This document shows, piece after piece, positions 6,383-12,279 of a stretch of DNA of 12,279 bases (its first letter is position 1; each line of letters starts with the position of its first letter). Where the stretch lies: assembly GCA_019752775.1 (NCBI GenBank), contig JAIELU010000117.1:1-12279 (forward strand), in the 5' to 3' direction. The notes under the pieces were generated by a model. It was not told where the DNA came from, did not search any database, and was given only the letters and a program-made list of their open reading frames with translations. The DNA comes from Campylobacterales bacterium (GTDB lineage: Bacteria > Campylobacterota > Campylobacteria > Campylobacterales > Arcobacteraceae). The translations under genes and the position numbers were made by a program.

Positions 6383-7678
6383 ATGTTTAATAAATCAATT
6401 ATAGTTTTAGCAGCAGGTGCGGGTACTAGAATGAAATCAGATACGCCAAAGGTGTTACATAAGATTTCTGGAAAACCGATGTTATATTATTCAATAAAAG
6501 AAGCTTTAAAATTAAGTGATGATATTACAGTGGTTTTATTTCATCAAGCACAAAGAGTTCAAGCAGAAATGCAAATATATTTTTCTAATATAAAGTTTGT
6601 AATTCAAGATCATTTAAACTATCCAGGAACTGGTGGTGCTGTTATGGGAATAACTCCAAAATACGAAAAAGTATTAGTTTTAAATGGAGATATGCCTTTA
6701 ATTCAAGCAAGTGAATTAGAAAAATTTGACATAAATGCAACTATTGTAATGTCTGTTTTAGAGCTACAAAGTGCTGATGGTTATGGGCGAGTTATTATTG
6801 AAAATGGAAATGTTAAAAAAATAGTTGAACAAAAAGATGCAAATAAACAAGAACTAGCTGTAACAACTGCAAATGCTGGAATTTACCAATTTGAAACAAA
6901 GTTTTTACTTGAAAATCTTCCAAAATTAAATAATAACAATGCTCAAAAAGAGTATTACATCACAGATTTAGTTGAAATGGCAATAAAACAAGGAAAAACT
7001 TTAAAGCCACTTGCTGTAAATGAAGAGAATTTTAAAGGTGTAAACTCAAAAGTTGAATTAGCTGATGCTGAGGTAATTCATCAAAATAGAATCAAAAAAG
7101 ATTTTATGAAAGAAGGCGTTATTATGAGACTGCCTGATACTATTTATATAGAAGAAGGTGTTGAAATTCTTGGTGAAAGTATCATTGAAAATGGTGTTAG
7201 TATTCTTGGAAATTCAAAAATAATAAACTCGCATATTAAAACAAATTCAGTTGTTGAAGACTCAATTATCAAAGATAGTGATGTTGGACCAATGGGGCGA
7301 ATTAGACCTGGAAGTGATTTAAACAAAACACATATTGGAAACTTTGTTGAGACAAAAAAAGCTATTTTAAATGGTGTAAAAGCTGGTCACCTTTCTTATC
7401 TTGGAGATTGTGTTATTGATGAAGGTACAAATATCGGATGTGGAACAATAACTTGTAATTATGATGGAGTAAATAAACATCAAACAATCATAGGAAAAAA
7501 TGTATTTGTGGGAAGCGATACTCAGTTTGTAGCACCTGTAAATATAGAAGATGATGTTTTAATAGGTGCAGGTTCAACTGTAACTGGAAATGTAAAAAAA
7601 GGTGAATTATATCTTACTCGTGCAAAAGCAAAAGTTATTGATGGTTACTTTTATAAACACTTTTCAAGTAAAAAATAA
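6383..7678 (+). CDS. glmU: Bifunctional GlmU: GlcN-1-P acetyltransferase / GlcNAc-1-P uridylyltransferase
   Basis: This cytoplasmic enzyme acetylates glucosamine-1-phosphate with acetyl-CoA and then joins the product to UTP to give UDP-GlcNAc, the precursor of peptidoglycan and lipid A. The N-terminal uridylyltransferase domain (about 1-225) has LAAGAGTRM (9-17), K23, PGTGGA (81-86) and the metal-binding D103 in NGDMPL. The C-terminal left-handed beta-helix (about 245-431) shows hexapeptide repeats, R308 in GRIRPG, H336 in AGHLSYLGD (equivalent to E. coli catalytic H363), and CNYDGVNKHQT. At 431 residues it is about 25 shorter than the E. coli enzyme, mostly because the C-terminal arm is reduced. 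AAGGG (6373-6377) sits five bases before the ATG, and the gene starts 11 bp after the ankyrin gene. It leads a run of envelope genes, and its need for acetyl-CoA makes the next gene, coaBC, a logical neighbour. Confidence 0.97.
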   Translation: MFNKSIIVLAAGAGTRMKSDTPKVLHKISGKPMLYYSIKEALKLSDDITVVLFHQAQRVQAEMQIYFSNIKFVIQDHLNYPGTGGAVMGITPKYEKVLVLNGDMPLIQASELEKFDINATIVMSVLELQSADGYGRVIIENGNVKKIVEQKDANKQELAVTTANAGIYQFETKFLLENLPKLNNNNAQKEYYITDLVEMAIKQGKTLKPLAVNEENFKGVNSKVELADAEVIHQNRIKKDFMKEGVIMRLPDTIYIEEGVEILGESIIENGVSILGNSKIINSHIKTNSVVEDSIIKDSDVGPMGRIRPGSDLNKTHIGNFVETKKAILNGVKAGHLSYLGDCVIDEGTNIGCGTITCNYDGVNKHQTIIGKNVFVGSDTQFVAPVNIEDDVLIGAGSTVTGNVKKGELYLTRAKAKVIDGYFYKHFSSKK

Positions 7679-7687
7679 AGATTTCAA

Positions 7688-8959
7688 ATGTTATTAAAAA
7701 ATAAAAAGATATTAGTTGGGGTTACTGGCTCAATCGCTATTTATAAGGCTTTAGATTTAATAAGACTTTATATAAAAGCAGGGGCAATTGTAAAAGTTAT
7801 TATGACAGAAAGTGCTAAAAAGTTTATAAATCCTATAACTTTTGAAGCAATTTCACAAAATAAAGTTTTAGATGAAAGTAGTGAAAACTGGGATAAAGCT
7901 CAAGATTATAATCATATAGATATTGGAAAATGGTCAGATATTTTTGTAATTGCACCAGCTAGTGCAAATACTATAAATGCACTTGCAAATGGACTTGGAA
8001 ATAATCTTTTACTTCAAACAGCCTTAGCATATCCAAGAATGAAACTAATAGCACCAGCTGCAAATACAAATATGTTAAAAAATCCAATTACACAAGCAAG
8101 TCTAAAAATGTTGAAACTTTGTAATTATGAGATTGTTTCTTCACAAACAAAAGAGTTAGTTTGCAAAGATGTGGGTGATGGAGCTATGGCTGAACCTGCT
8201 GATATTTTTGATGTTACTTGTAAAGAACTTTTAAAACAAGAGTATTGGACAAATCGAAAAGTAGTTTTAAGTGGTGGCGGAACTATAGAAAAAATTGATG
8301 ATGTAAGATACCTTTCAAATTTTTCATCTGGAAAAATGGCTTCAAATCTTGCAAAGGCTTTGTATTATAAAGGTGCAGATGTTTGTTTGGTTAGTTCAAG
8401 AGGTTATGAAAATTTACCAAAAGATATTCATATTATAAAAGTGGAAAGTTCAAGTGAAATGTATGAATATTTAGTTGATTCAATAAGAGTTGCTAAAAAA
8501 GGAATTCTTACAAAACCTACTTTAATGGATAGTTCAACTCCAACGTTAATACTGAAAAAACCATTTTTATTTATGGTGGCGGCTGTTAGTGATTATGTCC
8601 CTGCATATACACAAAATGGAAAATTAAAAAAAGAATTAATCGGTACTTCTTGGCATGTAGAGTTAAAACAAAATATGGATATTTTAAAATCACTTGATAA
8701 AGATGGAATTATTACAATTGGTTTTAAAGCTGAAATGGATGAAACAACAGCTTTAAATAGTGCAACAAGAATGTTAGAAAACAAAAATCTTGATGGAGTT
8801 TGTTTAAATATTTTAAATGAAGAAAATAGTTTTGGAAGTGATAACAATAATATAGAGCTTATTTTTAAAGATAATTCCTATGAATTCAAAGGCTCAAAAC
8901 TAGATGTTTCTTTAGAAATCTTAGAGAAATTAGAAAAAGAGTTTGAAATTTATGGATGA
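7688..8959 (+). CDS. coaBC: Bifunctional CoaBC: PPC decarboxylase / phosphopantothenate-cysteine ligase
   Basis: CoaBC carries out two steps of coenzyme A synthesis. CoaB joins 4'-phosphopantothenate to cysteine using CTP, and the FMN-dependent CoaC decarboxylates the product to 4'-phosphopantetheine. In the 423 residues, CoaC (about 1-186) has the flavin-binding GVTGSIAIYKA (11-21), H76 in NHIDIGKWSD, PAANTNM (123-129) in place of the usual PAMNxxM, and the active-site cysteine C159 in ELVCKDVGDGAMAEP, where the usual context is ACG. CoaB (about 190-423) has GGGTIEKIDDVRYLSNFSSGKM with N211, AAVSDYVPAY, the lysine loop GKLKKE and IGFKAEM. A 20-25 residue segment before AAVSDY (ILTKPTLMDSSTPTLILKKP) is longer than in E. 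coli; the frame is intact, so it is an insertion, not an error. The ATG lies 9 bp after the glmU stop, with only a weak purine stretch before it, suggesting translational coupling. Confidence 0.96.
   Translation: MLLKNKKILVGVTGSIAIYKALDLIRLYIKAGAIVKVIMTESAKKFINPITFEAISQNKVLDESSENWDKAQDYNHIDIGKWSDIFVIAPASANTINALANGLGNNLLLQTALAYPRMKLIAPAANTNMLKNPITQASLKMLKLCNYEIVSSQTKELVCKDVGDGAMAEPADIFDVTCKELLKQEYWTNRKVVLSGGGTIEKIDDVRYLSNFSSGKMASNLAKALYYKGADVCLVSSRGYENLPKDIHIIKVESSSEMYEYLVDSIRVAKKGILTKPTLMDSSTPTLILKKPFLFMVAAVSDYVPAYTQNGKLKKELIGTSWHVELKQNMDILKSLDKDGIITIGFKAEMDETTALNSATRMLENKNLDGVCLNILNEENSFGSDNNNIELIFKDNSYEFKGSKLDVSLEILEKLEKEFEIYG
8936..8941 (+). promoter_or_regulatory. Ribosome binding site deciding the uppS start
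   Basis: AAAGAG lies 10 bases before ATG 8952 but only one base before the in-frame TTG at 8943. The ATG is therefore the better start for uppS. Confidence 0.55.
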
Positions 8960-9638
8960 TTCAAATATTCCTAAACATATTGCTATTATTATGGATGGAA
9001 ATGGAAGATGGGCTAAAGAGAGAGGATTTAATCGAACAGCTGGACATGAAGAAGGTGCAAAAGTTGTGCGAGAAATCACAACATATTGTTCTAATATTGG
9101 AATAAAATATTTAACTTTATACGCTTTTTCCACTGAAAACTGGGAAAGACCAAAACTTGAAGTTGAATTTTTGATGAAACTTCTTGAAAGGTATTTGAAA
9201 AAAGAATTAGAAGTCTATTTAAAACAAAATGTTAAATTTAAAGCAATTGGAGATTTAACAAGATTTTCAAAATCTTTACAAAAAACAATATCAAATACAG
9301 AAGAAAAAACTTCACATTGTAATGGTTTAACTCAAGTTTTAGCATTAAATTATGGTTCAAAAAATGAAATAATTCGAGCTATCAAAAAATTAAATAATTT
9401 AAATCTTGAAGTAAGTGAACAAAATTTAGAATCTTGCCTTGATACAGCGGGAATGGGTGATGTTGATATTTTAATTCGAACAAGTGGAGAAGTAAGACTT
9501 TCAAATTATTTATTATGGCAAAATGCTTATGCGGAAATGTTTTTTACTCAAACTTATTGGCCTGATTTTTCAAAAGCAGAACTTGACGATATTTTAAGGG
9601 ATTTTTCTAAAAGAGAGAGACGCTTTGGAGCTATTTAG
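8952..9638 (+). CDS. uppS: Undecaprenyl diphosphate synthase (cis-prenyltransferase)
   Basis: UppS condenses isopentenyl diphosphate onto farnesyl diphosphate in cis to give C55 undecaprenyl diphosphate, the precursor of the lipid carrier for peptidoglycan and surface glycans. The 228 residues from the ATG contain all family signatures: HIAIIMDGNGRWA with catalytic D15 (E. coli D26), YAFSTENWERP, and RTSGEVRLSN with R176, R182 and S184, followed by E195 in YAEMFFTQTYWPDF. Spacings of these last residues equal those in E. coli (R194, R200, S202, E213). The second glycine of the usual RTGGE is serine. The ATG start overlaps the coaBC stop by 8 nt and is preferred over a TTG at 8943 on ribosome-site spacing and family length. 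The 3' end overlaps the next gene, so the genes are probably translationally coupled. Confidence 0.97.
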   Translation: MDDSNIPKHIAIIMDGNGRWAKERGFNRTAGHEEGAKVVREITTYCSNIGIKYLTLYAFSTENWERPKLEVEFLMKLLERYLKKELEVYLKQNVKFKAIGDLTRFSKSLQKTISNTEEKTSHCNGLTQVLALNYGSKNEIIRAIKKLNNLNLEVSEQNLESCLDTAGMGDVDILIRTSGEVRLSNYLLWQNAYAEMFFTQTYWPDFSKAELDDILRDFSKRERRFGAI

Positions 9639-10395
9639 TTTTATTTTTGGTATATGTATTGGTTCTTTTTTAAATGTACTAATTTTAAGATTACCCAAAA
9701 ACGAATCTTTAATGACTGCAAGAAGTCATTGTCCAAAATGCAATCATGTGATTTATTGGTATCATAATATCCCTCTTTTTTCATATTTATTTTTGAGGGC
9801 AAAATGTTATTATTGTGGAACAAAAATATCTTTTTTATATTTTTTTATTGAGTTAATAAGTGGAATTATAACTTTAGCTTTATTTCTAAAATTAGGTTTA
9901 AATCAAGAATTTATTTTTATGGTTTTATTATCTTATGTTTTAATAACTCTATCTTTTATTGATTTTAAATATAAAGCTGTGCCTGATTATTTGCTTTTGT
10001 TAGTTTTTATTGTTTCATTTTTTGCTTCAACTTTTTCTATAACCGAAGCTTTTAAAAATGCCTTTTTATTCAGCGGAGCTTTCATTTTATTAAATTTTAT
10101 AATTACTTTTTATATCCAAAATATAAAATCAAGAATTTTAAAAGATGAGAGTTTAAAAACTCAAGAAGCCTTAGGTGAGGGTGATATTCCAATAATTGCT
10201 ATGTTTGGAATTATCCTTGGAATAAATAGTGGATTAATAGCTATATTTTTAGCAGCAATTTTCGCTATAATTCCCGCAATTTATTCAAATTTTGTAAAAA
10301 AAGATATTCAAACTCCATTTATTCCATATTTAGTTTTGGGATTTTTTACAGAATATTTTTTTGATTTAGAAACAATTATAAAGGTCTTTTTTTGA
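9625..10395 (+). CDS. Prepilin peptidase (type IV leader peptidase, PilD/GspO family A24)
   Basis: This inner-membrane aspartic protease cleaves, and in most members also N-methylates, type IV pilin-like precursors. The 256 residues carry the family layout. The first helix contains GICIGSFLNVLILRLP (9-24). A cytoplasmic loop follows with C36-x2-C39 and C61-x2-C64, the zinc-binding tetrad typical of the N-terminal methylase domain. About six further hydrophobic segments follow. The catalytic aspartates are D113 (in SFIDFKYKAVPD) and D187 (in GEGD, 184-187). The second motif normally reads GxGDxK; here it is GEGDIP, without the lysine. Start: TTG 9625, with GAGAG five bases upstream and the conserved core beginning almost at once. 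It overlaps uppS by 14 nt. No pilin or secretion-system gene lies in the window, so its substrates must be encoded elsewhere. Confidence 0.92.
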   Translation: MELFSFIFGICIGSFLNVLILRLPKNESLMTARSHCPKCNHVIYWYHNIPLFSYLFLRAKCYYCGTKISFLYFFIELISGIITLALFLKLGLNQEFIFMVLLSYVLITLSFIDFKYKAVPDYLLLLVFIVSFFASTFSITEAFKNAFLFSGAFILLNFIITFYIQNIKSRILKDESLKTQEALGEGDIPIIAMFGIILGINSGLIAIFLAAIFAIIPAIYSNFVKKDIQTPFIPYLVLGFFTEYFFDLETIIKVFF

Positions 10396-11408
10396 AATTA
10401 AAACAATATTTACATTCTCAATTAGCTATTACATTTTTCCCAATATTTTTAGCATTATTTTTTATAACTTCAGTTGTTTTTTTAGTAAAAATTGCAGCTT
10501 TAACTTCTATTATCACTCTTGATTTTATTGAATTATTTACATTGTTTTCGTATGTTATACCTCAAATTATATTTTATACTATGCCTATTTCATTTTTTTT
10601 GTCATTAGTTATTACATTGGCAAAATTAGCAGGGGAATATGAATTAACAGTTATTACATCTTTTGGATTAAATCCTATAAAAATTTTAAAAATATTTATA
10701 CCGGTTACTCTTCTTTTATCTATTATGTTATTGGTTATTTCTGTAGGATTAATTCCAAAAACAAAGTTTTTGACAAAACAATTTTTAGATAAAAAGAAAG
10801 TAGAAGCAAATTTTAATATAAAAGCTAGTGAATTTGGACAAAAATTTGGTGATTGGTTAATTTATATAAATACAAAAGAGGATAAAGTTTACGATGAAGT
10901 AAAACTTTTTAAAACAGAAGATAAAAAAGACCAATTTATTGTTAGTCAAACAGCAGTGTTAGATAATGATAAAGGTTCTTTGAGTTTTAAATTAAATGAT
11001 GGTAAAGCCTTTGTTATTGATGAAAAAGAGTTTAATCAAATTGATTTTAAATCTATGTATATAAATGATTCTATTTCAGATAGTAAGATAGATATTTTTA
11101 TTAATTCTTATGAATATTGGAAAAAAAATATTCAGCAAAATACTAATATTGATGATTTATCATTTTATATTTTAACTTCATTATTTCCTATAATATCACT
11201 TTTTTTAGTTATTACTTTTGGATATTTTAATCCAAGATATGAGAAAAATAGAGCAGTTTTTTATTCTTTGATTTCGGTAGTTTTATATTATGTTTTAATC
11301 AAATTAATTAGTGATAAGATTTTATTACATGCTTTATATGCAATCCCTATTTTCTGGATTACTGGAACATATCTGTTGTATTTTAAAACAGTAAAAAAAG
11401 AGTATTAA
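10392..11408 (+). CDS. LptF/LptG-family (YjgP/YjgQ) LPS export permease
   Basis: These proteins form the membrane part of the LptB2FG ABC transporter, which extracts lipopolysaccharide from the inner membrane and passes it to the LptC-A-D bridge. The 338 residues show the family topology: three transmembrane segments (about 13-35, 52-78, 97-118), a periplasmic domain rich in beta strands (about 130-245), and three more segments (about 258-280, 290-308, 311-331). The cytoplasmic loop YELTVITSFGLNP between segments 2 and 3 matches the family coupling region that contacts LptB (typically ELTVMRAAGI). LptF and LptG cannot be separated reliably by eye; LptF is somewhat more likely. The partner permease and LptB are not in the window. 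The TTG start overlaps the preceding stop by 4 nt (TTGA) and has AAAGG (10380-10384) seven bases before it. Confidence 0.9.
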   Translation: MKLKQYLHSQLAITFFPIFLALFFITSVVFLVKIAALTSIITLDFIELFTLFSYVIPQIIFYTMPISFFLSLVITLAKLAGEYELTVITSFGLNPIKILKIFIPVTLLLSIMLLVISVGLIPKTKFLTKQFLDKKKVEANFNIKASEFGQKFGDWLIYINTKEDKVYDEVKLFKTEDKKDQFIVSQTAVLDNDKGSLSFKLNDGKAFVIDEKEFNQIDFKSMYINDSISDSKIDIFINSYEYWKKNIQQNTNIDDLSFYILTSLFPIISLFLVITFGYFNPRYEKNRAVFYSLISVVLYYVLIKLISDKILLHALYAIPIFWITGTYLLYFKTVKKEY

Positions 11409-11417
11409 TATAAATTT

Positions 11418-12140
11418 ATGAATTTAAAATTTACTCTTGCTTACGATGGAAGTTTATATCAAGGAAGCCAAAAACAGCCAAATGGTAAAACAATTGAAGA
11501 TAAACTTTTATTTGCATTTAAAAGAATAAATGTAGAAACAAATATAGTTTTAAGTGGAAGAACAGATAAAGAAGTTCATGCAACAGGACAAGTTTTTAAT
11601 TGTATGGTTCCTGATTTTTGGTTCGATTTTACTAAGTTAAAAGAAATTTTAAATAGAAATCTTCCCACTTCAATAAAAATACTTAAAATATCAAAAGTTA
11701 AAGATGATTTTCACTCACGATTCCATGCTAAAAAACGAGATTATAGATATATAATTACTTCAAAACCTACAACTCCTTTTAATGATAAATTTATTACTTA
11801 TGTAGAAAATGTTGATGAAGAGTTATTGAAAAAAGCAATAAAAGAGTTTATTGGAGTTTATGATTTTAAATATTTTCATAAAACAGGAAGTGATAAAGAT
11901 ATTACTACAAGAGAAATTTATAATACAGTTTTTTATAAACATAAAGATATTTATATTTTTAAATTTACAGCAAATTCATATTTGAGATCTCAAATTAGAT
12001 TAATGGTAGGATTTTTATTGGCTATTAATGATAAAAAACTAACCATTGAAGACTTAAAAAAACAATTAAGATTAGAAAAAAATATCTTTAAAATGCCAGT
12101 AATTGCTAATGGTCTTTATCTTACAAAAATAAAATATTAA
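11418..12140 (+). CDS. truA: tRNA pseudouridine(38-40) synthase TruA
   Basis: TruA converts uridines 38-40 in the anticodon stem-loop of many tRNAs to pseudouridine. The 240-residue protein has the catalytic aspartate D50 within SGRTDKEVHATGQV (46-59) and the N-terminal AYDGSLYQGSQKQ (8-20), where the tryptophan common in the GWQ motif is serine. It also has the FHSRFHAKKRDYRY segment and the C-terminal RSQIRLMVGFLL motif with its conserved arginine. Length is slightly under that of E. coli TruA (about 270). It starts 9 bp after the permease stop with no good Shine-Dalgarno sequence (only AAAGAG about 15 bases upstream), so coupling to the upstream gene is likely. It is the last gene of the run; no terminator hairpin follows before the next promoter. 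Confidence 0.96.
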   Translation: MNLKFTLAYDGSLYQGSQKQPNGKTIEDKLLFAFKRINVETNIVLSGRTDKEVHATGQVFNCMVPDFWFDFTKLKEILNRNLPTSIKILKISKVKDDFHSRFHAKKRDYRYIITSKPTTPFNDKFITYVENVDEELLKKAIKEFIGVYDFKYFHKTGSDKDITTREIYNTVFYKHKDIYIFKFTANSYLRSQIRLMVGFLLAINDKKLTIEDLKKQLRLEKNIFKMPVIANGLYLTKIKY

Positions 12141-12155
12141 TTGATGATAAAATAC

Positions 12156-12185
12156 TTGACAAATAAAGACTCAATAGGTTATAAT
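12156..12185 (+). promoter_or_regulatory. Sigma70 promoter of the hrcA operon
   Basis: TTGACA (12156-12161) and TATAAT (12180-12185) are both perfect consensus hexamers, separated by 18 bp. This is the only promoter in the window with a full -35 and -10. The expected start is near 12192, inside the CIRCE-like repeat, so repressor binding would block initiation. Confidence 0.88.
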
Positions 12186-12188
12186 TCT

Positions 12189-12215
12189 TTAGCAGTTTAA
12201 GATACTGAGTGCTAA
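12189..12215. promoter_or_regulatory. CIRCE-type operator (HrcA binding site)
   Basis: The consensus is TTAGCACTC-N9-GAGTGCTAA. Here the left arm is TTAGCAGTT (12189-12197, two mismatches), the spacer is exactly 9 bp, and the right arm GAGTGCTAA (12207-12215) is perfect. It overlaps the predicted transcription start just downstream of the -10 box, the classic place for HrcA repression of heat-shock operons, and it directly precedes a gene that fits hrcA. Confidence 0.85.
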
Positions 12216-12237
12216 ATTATAAAAATGGTCGTAATTA

Positions 12238-12279
12238 GTGATAGATAAAAAAGAATTTTTATTACAATATATTATTAAA
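12238..12279 (+). CDS. hrcA: Start of HrcA, heat-inducible transcription repressor (partial)
   Basis: Only the first 14 codons are present (VIDKKEFLLQYIIK read literally, with GTG as start codon). The pattern of a short charged lead followed by a leucine/isoleucine-rich helix fits the N-terminal winged-helix of HrcA (commonly xRxxxLLxxIIxxY). The stronger evidence is context: a consensus promoter and CIRCE operator directly upstream, as in self-regulated hrcA-grpE-dnaK operons. GTG 12238 is the only usual start codon in this frame, since a stop lies six bases upstream at 12232-12234. No clear Shine-Dalgarno sequence precedes it. The alternative is another CIRCE-controlled gene such as a chaperone, but GroES or GroEL N-termini do not match. 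Confidence 0.7.
   Translation, partial: MIDKKEFLLQYIIK

Noticed and set aside
8490..8575. Frameshift in coaBC before AAVSDY
   Set aside because: The frame is continuous and both flanks match CoaB, so the extra residues are an insertion rather than a sequencing or decay event.
8943..8951. TTG at 8943 as the uppS start
   Set aside because: The purine-rich ribosome site would be only one base away. ATG 8952 has better spacing and gives the usual N-terminus.
1..12279. Mobile element, CRISPR array, phage or defence system
   Set aside because: No transposase, integrase, direct-repeat array or known defence domain is visible. The ankyrin gene shows no flanking repeats and no base composition clearly different from its neighbours.

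Overview
The window looks like chromosomal DNA of a Campylobacterota (epsilonproteobacterial) organism, most likely of the Arcobacter/Aliarcobacter group. The reasons are the very low G+C, a short flagellin of the epsilonproteobacterial type lacking the usual TLR5-recognised residues, lineage-style GlmU and CoaBC motifs, dense operons with frequent TTG/GTG starts, and an HrcA-type heat-shock locus with a CIRCE-like operator. The genus is inferred from gene content, not from a search.

Left part (1-2794). The 3' end of a plus-strand gene (3-542, possibly a PilZ-type protein) converges on a minus-strand flagellin gene (592-1443), with a strong hairpin terminator between them. Behind the flagellin, also on the minus strand, lies trmA (tRNA m5U54 methyltransferase), which carries an unusual four-cysteine set. 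The 172-bp flagellin upstream region holds a CRP-like palindrome and a leader hairpin.

Centre (2741-6371). A compact divergent promoter built on an inverted repeat separates trmA from a SUV3-type DExH RNA helicase gene, whose mRNA appears to be leaderless. Next comes a 644-residue ankyrin-repeat protein of unknown role, 11 bp before glmU.

Right part (6383-12140). A tightly packed plus-strand operon, glmU - coaBC - uppS - prepilin peptidase - lptF/G permease - truA, has gaps of 11 bp or less or short overlaps. Most of its genes serve the cell envelope. GlmU makes UDP-GlcNAc, UppS makes the undecaprenyl carrier precursor, the LptF/G protein belongs to the LPS exporter, and the prepilin peptidase matures pilin-like proteins. 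CoaBC (coenzyme A) and TruA (tRNA pseudouridine) are housekeeping.

Right edge (12141-12279). A consensus-like sigma70 promoter overlaps a CIRCE-type inverted repeat and leads into the first 14 codons of a gene that fits hrcA, the repressor that binds CIRCE. No tRNA, rRNA, insertion sequence, CRISPR array or phage gene was seen, and no gene-free stretch exceeds about 175 bp. The window is mostly ordinary core genome. The most interesting points are regulatory sites and the cysteine-bearing TrmA.
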